A DNA stretch of 64,000 nt from Clostridia bacterium (GTDB taxonomy: Bacteria; Bacillota_A; Clostridia; Oscillospirales; CAG-272). The stretch is taken from contig JAFTSQ010000010.1 in the NCBI GenBank assembly GCA_017467205.1, positions 8,729-72,728 of the forward strand, given 5' to 3'. Below the pieces are notes generated by a model. It worked only from the letters and a program-made list of their open reading frames with translations. It was not told where the DNA came from and made no database searches. Positions within the stretch are counted from its first letter, which is position 1, and every line of letters starts with the position of its first letter. Shown here in pieces: positions 1 through 8,142 of this stretch. The translations under genes were made by a program, and so were the position numbers.

Positions 1-1393
1 CACGGAACTCTTCGCCGTAGCCTTGGTTTTTGCCGTTGATTATCGGAACGCTATGCCCACTCGACGAGCAGGCAAACACGTCGTAGCGATGCTCCGGCTT
101 GAAATAGGTTTTTGTATAGACACCCGAACCGATATCGGATATGAGGTTTGCTCCGTTTTTGTAGATATGGAAGCTACCTATATCGTTATGGTTATGCGGC
201 TCTATCCGCTCGAAATTGACACCCGCCTTTGCGGCAATGCCGATACCGCCCTCCGAGGAGGAAAGATACCACTGTGCGTCCGGGAAAAGATGCGTTTGCG
301 CTCCATTCGACTTTGCCCCGTCGAAGCTCTCGGGCATCCAAAGAAGGATGCGGAATATATGAGCAAAGGACATCGCGCCCTTGCCCTTGTTGTACTCGAT
401 TACGGAAATCGAGCGCTCGGGGAGCGGTACGTCGGGACAAAACTCGCGAAGCCTTGATAAGAGAGATACGTTCAGCTTTGCGGTGTCTGCCGTACCGGAG
501 TCGGAGAAGGTGACTATCTTGCCGCCGCGGAAGAAGCACTTCGTTGGGAATGAGGCTATATTCTTCACCTTTTCCTCAGCAAAGAGGTTTATCTCGCCGC
601 CCGTTCTCTTATAAAGAAGGTCGCTGAAATAGGTGAAAAGACCGAAGCCGAAGCCCCAATAGCCAAGTCCCTCTCGGCAAGCGCCGTCAGCCTCAAAGCC
701 CGAAAGATAGCATTCTATCGTTTCGAAGCACTGGTAAATCATTTCCGCAAGATCGGCAGGATCGCGCTTCATATAGATAGCGGTAATTCCGACAGAGCCT
801 GCGCAGACAGCCGCCCAGTTGTTAGTACACTTCTTCCACCAGAACGGCTTGTGATAGATATCAAAGCAGCGCTGATTGATGAGCCGCCTTGCGCGCTCGG
901 TGATTATAGGCTCTATCTTATCGCCGAGGAGTGCGAGTACCTCTGAGATACCCGCGCAGGTTTCAGCCGAATAAAGATCGATATAATAATCGTCCGGCTG
1001 ATAGTGGGTAAGTCCCGTTCCGAAGACATGCGCGGGGGTATTCCACATATACTCGTCCATTATTGCCCAAAGAATGTCCTCAAGCTCTTCGAAATATTCC
1101 TTTTTCTGATAGAGCCACGCCATTATTGCAACGGCGTACATCTTACGGCGCTTATCAAAATAGAGGATATCGTTTCGCCTGCCCTCAATGAAGAAGGTCT
1201 TGAAGTGCTTGAACGGAACACAGGGTGTCAGCTCGGCGGTGTATTTTTCATACGTTTCGGAGAGCCCGTCAAGATATTCCTTTGCAAGCGGGTTATTCAG
1301 AACACGCTCTCTGTCTTCCTCGGTAGCGACGCACACGTGCGCGTCGTGGCGGGCAAATATCTCTGTCAGCTCTTTGATGGTATATTTTTTCAT
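1..1393 (-). CDS. heparinase II/III-like protein, 3' part beyond window (paralogue 1)
   Basis: This reading frame stays open from an ATG at 1391-1393 to the left window edge, giving 464 codons without a stop. The protein closely follows the complete neighbour at 1396-3195: the shared blocks include KPFWWKK, FWWKKCTNNWAAVCAG, REGLGYWGFGFG and the C-terminal HNHNDIGSFHIYKNG block. The HxHND motif and the preceding alpha-helical half match heparinase II/III-type polysaccharide lyases, which cleave uronic-acid-containing glycans by beta-elimination. The start lies only 2 nt after the stop of the upstream paralogue, so the two are almost certainly co-transcribed and coupled. No signal peptide is visible, so it probably acts in the cytoplasm on imported oligosaccharides. 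The C-terminus is missing because of the window edge, not because of mutation. Confidence 0.85.
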   Translation of the reverse strand, partial: MKKYTIKELTEIFARHDAHVCVATEEDRERVLNNPLAKEYLDGLSETYEKYTAELTPCVPFKHFKTFFIEGRRNDILYFDKRRKMYAVAIMAWLYQKKEYFEELEDILWAIMDEYMWNTPAHVFGTGLTHYQPDDYYIDLYSAETCAGISEVLALLGDKIEPIITERARRLINQRCFDIYHKPFWWKKCTNNWAAVCAGSVGITAIYMKRDPADLAEMIYQCFETIECYLSGFEADGACREGLGYWGFGFGLFTYFSDLLYKRTGGEINLFAEEKVKNIASFPTKCFFRGGKIVTFSDSGTADTAKLNVSLLSRLREFCPDVPLPERSISVIEYNKGKGAMSFAHIFRILLWMPESFDGAKSNGAQTHLFPDAQWYLSSSEGGIGIAAKAGVNFERIEPHNHNDIGSFHIYKNGANLISDIGSGVYTKTYFKPEHRYDVFACSSSGHSVPIINGKNQGYGEEFR

Positions 1394-1395
1394 TT

Positions 1396-3195
1396 TTATT
1401 CAAAGGTTACCTTTACGGTAAATTCTTTCGTGGGGTTTATCACCTCAAGATCCACGATATGCACCTTGAAGCCGGGAGCCTGACGAACACGGCAGTCAAC
1501 GTCTTCAAAAACGTGAAGGTTAGGCTTTACAACCGATTCGTCGAACGAAATAGTTATAGCTTCGCCGCCTGCGGTAATGGTTACCTTACCGCCCTCAAGC
1601 TTCGGCTCGTGGTAGGAGATAAATCTTTCGGTGACGGACTTTGGAGCTTCCTTGAAGCGATAGGTGTCGGTAAGGTATACCCTCTCCTCGCCCTTGTTGA
1701 GATATACGTTACGGACGAGGCTTTCAAGATTCGGCTCGTCGTACGCGCCTGCGATATCCGAGGTTATTCCACTCTCCTCGGTGATAACCGTTCCGCTTGA
1801 TCTGAAGCGCTCGCCGTATTTCTGCACGCCGCCGTCTATAATCGGAAGGTTATGTCCCTCCGAGGAGCAGGCGAAGTTAGAGTAACGGTACTCGTGATTG
1901 AAGTAGGTTGCGCTGTAAACGCCCGCACCGATATCGGATATGAGGTTAACGCCGTTCTTATAGATATGGAAGTTTCCGACGTCGTTATGGTTATGCGACT
2001 CGAACGCCTCCCAGTTATATCCCGCCTTTGCGGCAAGACCTATACCGCCCGTCGAGGAGGAGATATACCACTGTGCGTCCGGGAAGATATACGTATTTCC
2101 GACCTCGAGCGAGCGTCCGTCAAAGCTATCGGGCGCCCAAAGAATTGTGCGGAGTATGGGTGCGAAGGAGTTTGCTCCTACCTTTCTGTACTCAAGGCCT
2201 ACGAGCTCACGCTCGGGAAGAGTTATATCGGGATAGAACTCGTGAAGCTTCATTGTTATCGGAATATTGAACTTCGAGGAATCGCTTCCGCCGCAGTCGG
2301 AGAAGGTGACTATCTTGCCGCCCTTGAAGAAGCACTTCTTCTGGAATGCGGCGATGTTCTTTACCTTTTCGTCGTCAAAGACGTTAATCTCGCCGCCCGT
2401 TCTCTTATAAAGAAGGTCGCCGAAATAGGTGAAGTAGCCAAATCCGTAGCCCCAATAGCCAAGGCCCTCACGGCAAGCACCGTCGTTCGGGAAGCCTGAA
2501 AGGTAGCACTCCATAGTTCCAAGGCATTCGTGGATAATCTTCGCAAGCACGTCGGGGTCTTTTTTCACGTAAATAGCCGTCATACCGACCTCGCCTGCGC
2601 AGACCGCCGACCAGTTGTGCGTCGCCTTCTTCCACCAGAACGGCTTATCAAGCACGGCAAAGCACCTCTCCTCGATAAGACGGTGAGCACGAACGGTAAT
2701 GATAGGCTCGATTTTATCGCCTACGAGGGCGAGTATCTCGGCTACTGCGTGGCAGGTTTCCGCCGAGAAGAGATCTATGTAAAAATCGTCCGGCTGATAG
2801 TGGGTAAGTCCCGTTCCGCCAACGTGCGCGGGGATATTCCACATATATTCATCCATTATTGCCCAAAGAATGTCCTCAAGCTCCTCGAGCTGCTCCTTTT
2901 CCTGATAGAGCCACGCCGCAAGAGCGCACGCGTGGAGCTTGCGCCTATTGTAGTAGTACCAATATTCGCCGTCCTGCCTGTTGCCGTCCTTAAAGAAGCG
3001 CTTGAATTTACTAAACGGGAGCGCGACGGTTTGGCGCGTCTTATAATCCTCATACTGCTCTCTCATACCTTTAAGATAGGGCTCGATTGCCTTGTTGTTG
3101 AGGACGCGCTGCCTATCCGCCTCGGTATAATAGCAGGCACTGTCATCGTGCCGCCTCAAAATCTCGGCAATTTCTTCAACCGTGTACTTTTTCAT
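1396..3195 (-). CDS. heparinase II/III family protein (paralogue 2)
   Basis: A 599-residue protein with an N-terminal all-helical region (roughly residues 1-330, including FWWKKATHNWSAVCAG and CREGLGYWGYGFG) and a C-terminal beta domain carrying HNHNDVGNF, the signature of the heparinase II/III C-terminal domain. These enzymes are polysaccharide lyases or, in short cytoplasmic members, oligo-uronide lyases. No signal peptide is seen, which suggests an intracellular role. The ATG at 3193-3195 is preceded by GGAG and by a small hairpin that also precedes two other genes in this window. It is the promoter-proximal gene of a pair with the near-identical downstream gene. Exact substrate (heparin, alginate, other uronan) cannot be told from sequence. 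Confidence 0.85.
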   Translation of the reverse strand: MKKYTVEEIAEILRRHDDSACYYTEADRQRVLNNKAIEPYLKGMREQYEDYKTRQTVALPFSKFKRFFKDGNRQDGEYWYYYNRRKLHACALAAWLYQEKEQLEELEDILWAIMDEYMWNIPAHVGGTGLTHYQPDDFYIDLFSAETCHAVAEILALVGDKIEPIITVRAHRLIEERCFAVLDKPFWWKKATHNWSAVCAGEVGMTAIYVKKDPDVLAKIIHECLGTMECYLSGFPNDGACREGLGYWGYGFGYFTYFGDLLYKRTGGEINVFDDEKVKNIAAFQKKCFFKGGKIVTFSDCGGSDSSKFNIPITMKLHEFYPDITLPERELVGLEYRKVGANSFAPILRTILWAPDSFDGRSLEVGNTYIFPDAQWYISSSTGGIGLAAKAGYNWEAFESHNHNDVGNFHIYKNGVNLISDIGAGVYSATYFNHEYRYSNFACSSEGHNLPIIDGGVQKYGERFRSSGTVITEESGITSDIAGAYDEPNLESLVRNVYLNKGEERVYLTDTYRFKEAPKSVTERFISYHEPKLEGGKVTITAGGEAITISFDESVVKPNLHVFEDVDCRVRQAPGFKVHIVDLEVINPTKEFTVKVTFE

Positions 3196-3197
3196 TT

Positions 3198-3225
3198 TGA
3201 TCTCCGTTCCGTCGCCTGTCGGCGA
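3198..3225 (-). repeat. 5'-UTR hairpin plus RBS cassette (heparinase copy)
   Basis: Read on the minus strand this is TCGCC-GACA-GGCGAC followed by GGAACGGAG and then the ATG at 3195. The same arrangement, T(C/T)GCC, 2-4 nt, GGCGAC, (A/G)GAANGGAG, precedes the second serpin (9577-9600) and rhaD (58323-58345). Confidence 0.6.
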
Positions 3226-3476
3226 GCTTAGCCCCTCACAGCATTTATTTTTTCGTACACACCCGTAATACGAGCGGTTTTCAAAAGAGGGGTGCGACTA
3301 TGAAAATTTAGGGGAAAATCATTGATTTTCAAGCACTTTTCACAATCGCTTTTATTTTATCACAGTGAGGTAGAAAAAGCAATAAATTCGCGCGCAAAAT
3401 ATTTAGTTAAAAGTCCCAAAAAATCTTCGCGTTTTTTATCATAAAAATAAAATTAAAAAAAGTTTTCAAAAAGGGG

Positions 3477-3505
3477 TTGACAAATCGAAATCGGTGGTGT
3501 ATAAT
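3477..3505 (+). promoter_or_regulatory. sigma-A promoter of tRNA-Leu
   Basis: TTGACA at 3477-3482 and TATAAT at 3500-3505 are both perfect consensus boxes with a 17-nt spacer. The tRNA begins 12 nt after the -10 box. Confidence 0.93.
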
Positions 3506-3517
3506 AGTTAACGTTCT

Positions 3518-3601
3518 GCGGGAGTGGCGGAACTGGCAGACGCGCACGTTTGAGGGGCGTGTGATTTCATCGTACGGGTTCAATTCCCGTCTCCCGCACC
3601 A
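3518..3601 (+). tRNA. tRNA-Leu(GAG)
   Basis: An 84-nt cloverleaf. The acceptor stem GCGGGAG (3518-3524) pairs with CTCCCGC (3591-3597), followed by discriminator A and an encoded CCA (3599-3601). The anticodon stem CACGT/GCGTG encloses the loop TTGAGGG, giving anticodon GAG for leucine codons CTC/CTT. A long variable arm, as expected for a class II tRNA, precedes the T stem ACGGG/CCCGT with the TTCAATT loop. Confidence 0.95.
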
Positions 3602-3603
3602 AC

Positions 3604-3640
3604 AAAAAGAGAACTTTTGTCTACCAAAAGTTCTCTTTTT
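3604..3640 (+). terminator. terminator of tRNA-Leu
   Basis: A 16-bp perfect inverted repeat (3604-3619 with 3625-3640) with a 5-nt loop; the A-rich left arm gives a U-rich right arm, so it would work in either direction. Confidence 0.85.
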
Positions 3641-3642
3641 GT

Positions 3643-3790
3643 TTATCCATTGCGAAAGCAATGGCATATCATCGCCGTTAGGCGTATATCATCACCGAAG
3701 GTGCATATCATCAGCCGCAGGCTGTATACTCTTTCGCAATGATGATATACAACACTCCGTGTTGATGATATACACGCCTCTGGCGTGATT
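3643..3790 (+). repeat. array of short hairpins separated by TATCATC/GATGATA
   Basis: Small 3-6 bp hairpins (GCC/GGC, ACC/GGT, AGCC/GGCT, AACAC/GTGTT, ACGCC/GGCGT) are joined by the linker TATCATC three times on the left and by its complement GATGATATAC twice on the right. The outer unit CCATTGCGAAAGCAATGG is itself a hairpin, and CTTTCGCAAT at 3731-3740 is complementary to its first half. The block therefore forms a larger symmetric palindrome. It lies directly upstream of the four-helix-bundle gene at 3865. It is not a CRISPR: the unit is about 20 nt and the variable parts are themselves palindromes. Confidence 0.75.
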
Positions 3791-3814
3791 AGGACGCGAG
3801 AATTCGAAAAGTTC

Positions 3815-3843
3815 TTGAATTGATTTTCAAAATATGATACAAT
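3815..3843 (+). promoter_or_regulatory. promoter of the four-helix-bundle gene
   Basis: TTGAAT (3815-3820), 17 nt, TACAAT (3838-3843), followed by an AAAGGAG ribosome-binding site before the ATG at 3865. Confidence 0.7.
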
Positions 3844-3864
3844 ACGCTTGAAAGGAGTGATATT

Positions 3865-4209
3865 ATGGCTGAAAATTATTTATTGATATATTCCGAGCAG
3901 CTTGCAACCAAGACAGAACTGCTTTGCCAAAACATAAAAGCTCCGTCTAACACTCTTTTTCAAATCCGCAAAAGCTCAAGTAGTGTGTATGCGAATATCA
4001 GAGAAGCAAACTACGGACAGAGTAAAGCGGATATGCTTTCAAAGTTCGAAATAGCTCTCAAAGAATGTAGTGAAACGGAAGGTTGGCTACAATTGTTATT
4101 CAACACAAACGGTATTGATGAAGAAACATATAAAACCCACAGAAATCTTTGCGGACGAATTAGACGAATGTTGATTGCAAGCTGTAAGACTCTTAAGGAA
4201 AATGTGTGA
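3865..4209 (+). CDS. four-helix-bundle protein (23S rRNA intervening-sequence-like / Avd-like family)
   Basis: A 114-residue, almost entirely helical protein with the pattern of the small four-helix-bundle family first found in 23S rRNA intervening sequences and related to the diversity-generating-retroelement accessory protein Avd. Recognisable blocks are SSSVYANIREANYGQS, DMLSKFEIALKECSETEGWL and the C-terminal LCGRIRRMLIASCKTL. No reverse transcriptase or template repeat is present nearby, so a DGR role is not supported. The gene follows a hairpin array and overlaps a membrane-protein gene downstream by one base, so the two form an operon. Function is unknown; nucleic-acid binding is plausible from the basic surface of the family. 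Confidence 0.85.
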   Translation: MAENYLLIYSEQLATKTELLCQNIKAPSNTLFQIRKSSSSVYANIREANYGQSKADMLSKFEIALKECSETEGWLQLLFNTNGIDEETYKTHRNLCGRIRRMLIASCKTLKENV

Positions 4210-4610
4210 TGAAGAAAATCGATATTAAGGAAATTCCATTATCAACACTTATAATTGTTGGTATTTTAGCATCTGCTATATCTTTTATTTACTATTTTGC
4301 GCTAAAAAATCCTTCCGAAATTATTTTTTGGTTAATCTGCATTGTAGATTTTCTGCTGTTTACTTTGAATGCATATCGTTTAATAGAGCCACTTGATCTA
4401 ACCAAAGCAAAAACCGTCATCTTTACGATCATAACAATGGTTGCTTTCTTTGCGTTTTGTGAAATCGTAGTTCTCGCATTCACGGAAGGAACGCGTTTTG
4501 AGTATAATTTTGAGTTGTTTCTTAATGTCTTGAGATTTAGTCTGTTTTTGTCTCCGTCGTTAATTTTATTACTTCCGATAATATTGTTGATTGCCGAAAT
4601 TTTAAGTTGA
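4209..4610 (+). CDS. small four-TM membrane protein of unknown function
   Basis: About 133 residues with four hydrophobic stretches (LSTLIIVGILASAISFIYYF, IIFWLICIVDFLLFTL, TVIFTIITMVAFFAF and LFLSPSLILLLPIILLIA) and short hydrophilic loops. I do not recognise a family. The ATG at 4209 overlaps the last base of the preceding TGA stop (TGATG), so translation is probably coupled to the four-helix-bundle gene. A GTG at 4206 is an alternative start. The base composition is AT-rich relative to the biosynthetic operons further along, consistent with accessory DNA. Confidence 0.7.
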   Translation: MKKIDIKEIPLSTLIIVGILASAISFIYYFALKNPSEIIFWLICIVDFLLFTLNAYRLIEPLDLTKAKTVIFTIITMVAFFAFCEIVVLAFTEGTRFEYNFELFLNVLRFSLFLSPSLILLLPIILLIAEILS

Positions 4611-4637
4611 ATGGACACCTTTTTACTGCTCTTTCGC

Positions 4638-4672
4638 AAAAAATAAGCAACCCAACTGGGTTGCTTATTTTT
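4638..4672 (+). terminator. intrinsic terminator
   Basis: AATAAGCAACCC pairs with GGGTTGCTTATT, flanked by A and T tracts, directly after the membrane-protein gene; it can serve both strands. Confidence 0.85.
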
Positions 4673-4762
4673 TATCCAAGTCTTTGGCTTGATTTTGGCT
4701 CGACACTTGGTCAAGCCTTTTTATTTTGTATGTTCCTTTTATCACATCTTTCATTTTTGCGA

Positions 4763-4909
4763 TTAGAACCAATATTTGTTCATTTCATCGATTACTTGGC
4801 TATTTAATTCAAATTCTATGGCATCGGGAATTATTGAATCTATCTGACAGTATGGGCATAATGCAGTTGTATCACTATCTATGTACCGTTCGATTTCATT
4901 TGAATTCAT
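4763..4909 (-). CDS. 48-residue CPYC-motif protein, coupled to the zinc-ribbon gene
   Basis: A short frame of 48 codons starting at the ATG at 4907-4909, which overlaps the stop of the upstream gene (ATGA). The translation contains DSDTTALCPYCQIDSII and ends EMNKYWF. I recall this ALCPxCGIDSVI...F-L-E-M-(H/N)-K-YWF tail from small uncharacterised Firmicutes proteins that carry a single CxxC knuckle, which supports it as a real gene rather than chance. No function is known. It is co-expressed with the 213-residue membrane zinc-ribbon protein, and the two may share a metal or partner. Confidence 0.7.
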   Translation of the reverse strand: MNSNEIERYIDSDTTALCPYCQIDSIIPDAIEFELNSQVIDEMNKYWF

Positions 4910-5547
4910 TTTCTTTTTACAGCAACAGAGTAACATTGGTCGGAGCTTTCTATCAATTTTCTGTTGTTTGTTGCGTATGTGTGCAGCTGCTCCATCTGTG
5001 ATATTTTTTCATAAGAATAGCTCTGCTTAAACCTTATAAGATTTCCCCCGTAAAAGCCCCTGATGCTCATAATAACGCTATATGCAACAAGAACTAAATA
5101 CACTATGGAAATAGGCAATAAATTGTCTTTTGTTTTATCAAAGCGAAAAAGGAAAAATGCCCCAAAGCAAAGCGTTATAAGCAGGATTGGCACAATAATA
5201 CTTACAGCTTTATCTTTTCTTTCTTCCCTTGTTTTTGCTTCATAGTACAGCTCTTTTATTTCGGAAGAGGTGATTATTTTCTTTCCGAGCTTTTTTTGAA
5301 TTCTGTTTATTATACATTGCTCTTTATAAGAAATTCTTTGATCGCAGTTTGGGCATTTGAACTGATAACTATATACGTCATAGTCATATCTTGGATAATT
5401 ACCGATTTCGTGATATTGATAGTAATCTATATCATCCTTTGAAACAACACGGTGAGTCTGCTCTTTATTAAGACGATTTCCACAGCAAGAGCAATAGTAT
5501 TTTTTGAAAATCATCCCTATCGGAATGGAATGTGATTTGCCTCTCAT
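4906..5547 (-). CDS. zinc-ribbon protein with two transmembrane segments
   Basis: A 213-residue protein. The N-terminal part carries two Cys pairs, YYCSCCGNRL and FKCPNCDQRI, arranged as a zinc ribbon interrupted by a Tyr-rich stretch. A helical linker is followed by two hydrophobic segments (VSIIVPILLITLCFGAFFLF and LLPISIVYLVLVAYSVIMSI) and a cytosolic tail. Such proteins are common and unnamed in gut Clostridia. The ATG at 5545-5547 follows GAGG. The gene overlaps a 48-residue CPYC gene at its 3' end. No enzymatic motif is seen; a membrane-bound adaptor or sensor is possible but unproven. Confidence 0.7.
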   Translation of the reverse strand: MRGKSHSIPIGMIFKKYYCSCCGNRLNKEQTHRVVSKDDIDYYQYHEIGNYPRYDYDVYSYQFKCPNCDQRISYKEQCIINRIQKKLGKKIITSSEIKELYYEAKTREERKDKAVSIIVPILLITLCFGAFFLFRFDKTKDNLLPISIVYLVLVAYSVIMSIRGFYGGNLIRFKQSYSYEKISQMEQLHTYATNNRKLIESSDQCYSVAVKRK

Positions 5548-5580
5548 TTCAACCTCACATATTAACTTGGTGACACCGTT

Positions 5581-5609
5581 ATTATATCACGAAGAGATTT
5601 GAGTGTCAA
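5581..5609 (-). promoter_or_regulatory. promoter of the zinc-ribbon gene
   Basis: On the minus strand TTGACA (5609-5604), 17 nt, TATAAT (5586-5581): full consensus. Confidence 0.85.
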
Positions 5610-5638
5610 TACGCGCCACTCACCCGATTAATTTACTA

Positions 5639-5667
5639 TTGCTTTTCATCGCTTTATGTGCTAAACT
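5639..5667 (+). promoter_or_regulatory. promoter of the TPR gene
   Basis: TTGCTT (5639-5644), 17 nt, TAAACT (5662-5667); weaker match than the divergent promoter. Confidence 0.5.
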
Positions 5668-5728
5668 AAAATTAAGGACAGCGTTCTCTAAACTTTAGAC
5701 CGCAAACGCACCCCGGACGGAGGCACAT

Positions 5729-6604
5729 ATGAAAAAAGGAAATTTGGCAAAAATAATAGCTGCAACGATTTTGATTCTGCTCATCATTGCATCTATCACG
5801 CTTTACGTTGTTGACATCATAATCAATCAAACGCCGCCCACGGAAAACCTCTTCAAAGCACTTGCGGCGATATTCATTTGCTCGGGCTCTCTCGTTCGCA
5901 TTTTCGTTCGCAGAGGCAGACGAAGCCTTGAGTACTACGAGAGCGCATACGCCAACGATATCAATGGCGCTTTTGAAAGCTCTGTTCTGAACAGAAAAAA
6001 GCTTCTGTGCGCCTTGCGCCTTTATAACGAGGACAATCTCGGAAAAGCGCTGAAATATCTTGGCGAGTTAAGACCTGCTTGCCAAACGCGCGAGGACGTT
6101 TACGCCGTCGGGCTTTTCACGGGTATAGTTTTCACCGATATGGGATATGACAATGATGCAATTGCCATATACAAGCAAATGATACAAATGAACGTGACCT
6201 CGGCTACTATATACGGAAATCTCGGAAGCATTTATTCCTCAAGAGGCGACTACGAAGACGCTATCGCCAATATGCGACTGGCGATACAGAACGACGAAAA
6301 GAATCCGGCATCGTACAACAATCTTGCAAAGCTCTATTTTGATACGTTTGATTTGGAAAATGCTAAAAAATACGCGCTTCAAGCCCTGAATATCAATCAT
6401 AAGATGCGCCAGCCCGCATCCTTGCTTGCAATTATATACTCTATTGAGGGCGATACCGCCAATGCGGAAAAGTATTCGCACATCTCGGTTGCGAGCGGAG
6501 AAAGCCCCGATAGGCTTAACACGGCAATACAGCGCTACCTTTCCCTTAAAAATCAAAACGAATCCGATGAAACCGAAGATTTTGAAGAAGAGATAGACGA
6601 GTAA
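5729..6604 (+). CDS. membrane-anchored TPR protein
   Basis: 291 residues. Two hydrophobic stretches near the N-terminus (IIAATILILLIIASITLYVV, and FKALAAIFICSGSLVRIFV) are followed by a soluble region with tetratricopeptide-like repeats, clearest in ATIYGNLGSIYSSRGDYEDA and SYNNLAKLYFDTFDLENAKK, and an acidic tail (DETEDFEEEIDE). TPRs scaffold protein-protein contacts. The ATG follows CGGAGG. It has its own promoter and terminator and is not in an operon. Partner is unknown; neighbouring genes also encode TPR or zinc-ribbon proteins. Confidence 0.8.
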   Translation: MKKGNLAKIIAATILILLIIASITLYVVDIIINQTPPTENLFKALAAIFICSGSLVRIFVRRGRRSLEYYESAYANDINGAFESSVLNRKKLLCALRLYNEDNLGKALKYLGELRPACQTREDVYAVGLFTGIVFTDMGYDNDAIAIYKQMIQMNVTSATIYGNLGSIYSSRGDYEDAIANMRLAIQNDEKNPASYNNLAKLYFDTFDLENAKKYALQALNINHKMRQPASLLAIIYSIEGDTANAEKYSHISVASGESPDRLNTAIQRYLSLKNQNESDETEDFEEEIDE

Positions 6605-6618
6605 AACAAAATAATCTC

Positions 6619-6656
6619 AAAAGCCTAAATTGAGCTTCGGTTCGATTTAGGCTTTT
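6619..6656 (+). terminator. terminator of the TPR gene
   Basis: AAAAGCCTAAAT (6619-6630) pairs with ATTTAGGCTTTT (6645-6656). Confidence 0.85.
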
Positions 6657-6680
6657 GCCTTAATTTCTGCAAATAAACAG

Positions 6681-6709
6681 TAGACAAGTCGCTACAAATT
6701 TGATATAAT
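6681..6709 (+). promoter_or_regulatory. promoter of the zinc-ribbon/TPR gene
   Basis: TAGACA (6681-6686), 17 nt, TATAAT (6704-6709), then AAGGAG before the ATG. Confidence 0.7.
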
Positions 6710-6738
6710 ATTTCTATCAAGGATTAAGGAGAATAAAA

Positions 6739-8142
6739 ATGTCATTTGTTCCTGCTATATGCACTCAATGCGGTGCGCAAATTGAAGTTGATAACGCGAA
6801 GGACGCAGGCATATGCTCTCATTGCGGAACGGCGTTCGTTACAGAAAAGGCTATTAAAAATTACGTTACCAACTATAACAACACCTATAACGTGGTGGAA
6901 AACGTGACTAAAATCATTTACGGAAACGAAAAGGATGAAGGTGACGATTTTCTTAAAAGAGGTCTTGCACATTTAAGTCTTGAAGAGTTTTCCGAGGCAG
7001 AAGACTGCTTTTCCAAAGCAATCAAGCTTTCCCCCTCGAATTTCGAATATAGGTTTTATAAATACGTTGTCCTGACCCGTAATTTTACTTATCTTCAACA
7101 CCTGCTTGACGATAACGAGCAGGATTTTAAGAAAATAATACGCCTTATGCCGAGTGACGTTAAGGAAAACACTTTTTCGCGCTACGGCTTAGATGCGACC
7201 GATGAGATATCCTGTGAGCTTTCTTTAATTGAAAGAGCTATTTCGATTATCAAAGAAAATGGGTACGTAAATACCGCTTTTCTGGGAAAAATCGAAAAAC
7301 TCAACGAAGAGGATGGAAAACGGCTCGCACTCGCCTTATACGAAACCCTTATCAGCGTTAAGGAAATCGCTTCTACGGACTCCGCTTTTGCGCTGACGCG
7401 CAACATTTATGAAAACGATATCGGATACGCTTTTAAGGTTATAAGAAAAATTATTGCAAGTCGTTTGCCTGAGCGAGAGCTTGATTTCGTTAAGCACGCC
7501 GACCGTCTTATAAATAAGGTCGTAAACGGTGTTTTACAGCTTTGCGATTTGTCCTACGCTGAAAGGAATAAACGCGAAAATTATTCGGAAATATCTATAA
7601 GCAACGGCATAACCTCGGTAAACGTGACAGCTCGCGCCCAAGCAGGATGCGTTTTCATTTTACCGCCTTCTGTAAAATCTTTCAAAATCTCTTTCAGCTG
7701 CACGCTAAAATTTACAGAGGGCTGCAGCGAGGAGCAAATTATCGGTCTTTTGAAAAGCGGAAGTGCTGCCGGCGGCGTATTCATATATTTCATATTGCCG
7801 AGCAACATAACGTCGCTTATATGCGATACACCGCTGACGTACGGACCGAGCATTATAAGCCCTGTCAAATTCCGTTGCTCATTAAAATATTTTCAATTTC
7901 TCTTGGTTATGGATGATTACGTCTTTTTACGCCAGAAAGAAGACGACGCTAAGGTGTATATAGATGCCTTAAAAAGACTTATGGGCGATGACTTTTTGAT
8001 TGGCAAAAAAATCCTTTATAATACCCTGGGCTTGCCAAACTTCAAGCCGTACGAGTATGCCGTCAACAAAGAAAATCAAGAAAAAAAGCGAGAAGAGAGA
8101 CGCAACAAGGGATTTTTTGGAAGGCTATTTGGCAAAAAATAA
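6739..8142 (+). CDS. zinc-ribbon/TPR protein of unknown function
   Basis: 467 residues. The N-terminus holds a zinc ribbon, CTQCG at about residue 8 and CSHCG at about residue 27, followed by an Asn-rich linker (YVTNYNNTYNVVENVTK) and a TPR-like pair (FLKRGLAHLSLEEFSEAEDC, FSKAIKLSPSNFEYRFYKYV). The middle is helical, the C-terminal part is beta-rich, and the protein ends in a basic tail, EERRNKGFFGRLFGKK. The zinc ribbon plus TPR start resembles that of the TIR protein at 12414-15785 and of many unnamed gut Clostridia proteins. No catalytic motif is recognisable. Confidence 0.7.
   Translation: MSFVPAICTQCGAQIEVDNAKDAGICSHCGTAFVTEKAIKNYVTNYNNTYNVVENVTKIIYGNEKDEGDDFLKRGLAHLSLEEFSEAEDCFSKAIKLSPSNFEYRFYKYVVLTRNFTYLQHLLDDNEQDFKKIIRLMPSDVKENTFSRYGLDATDEISCELSLIERAISIIKENGYVNTAFLGKIEKLNEEDGKRLALALYETLISVKEIASTDSAFALTRNIYENDIGYAFKVIRKIIASRLPERELDFVKHADRLINKVVNGVLQLCDLSYAERNKRENYSEISISNGITSVNVTARAQAGCVFILPPSVKSFKISFSCTLKFTEGCSEEQIIGLLKSGSAAGGVFIYFILPSNITSLICDTPLTYGPSIISPVKFRCSLKYFQFLLVMDDYVFLRQKEDDAKVYIDALKRLMGDDFLIGKKILYNTLGLPNFKPYEYAVNKENQEKKREERRNKGFFGRLFGKK

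Noticed and set aside
23..457. Plus-strand open frames across the heparinase genes
   Set aside because: They are antisense shadows of strongly conserved minus-strand coding sequence.
3643..3790. CRISPR-like array
   Set aside because: Repeat units are too short and irregular, orientation flips in the middle, the variable parts are palindromes, and no cas genes are near.
3865..4610. Diversity-generating retroelement
   Set aside because: The four-helix protein resembles Avd, but there is no reverse transcriptase, template repeat or variable repeat.
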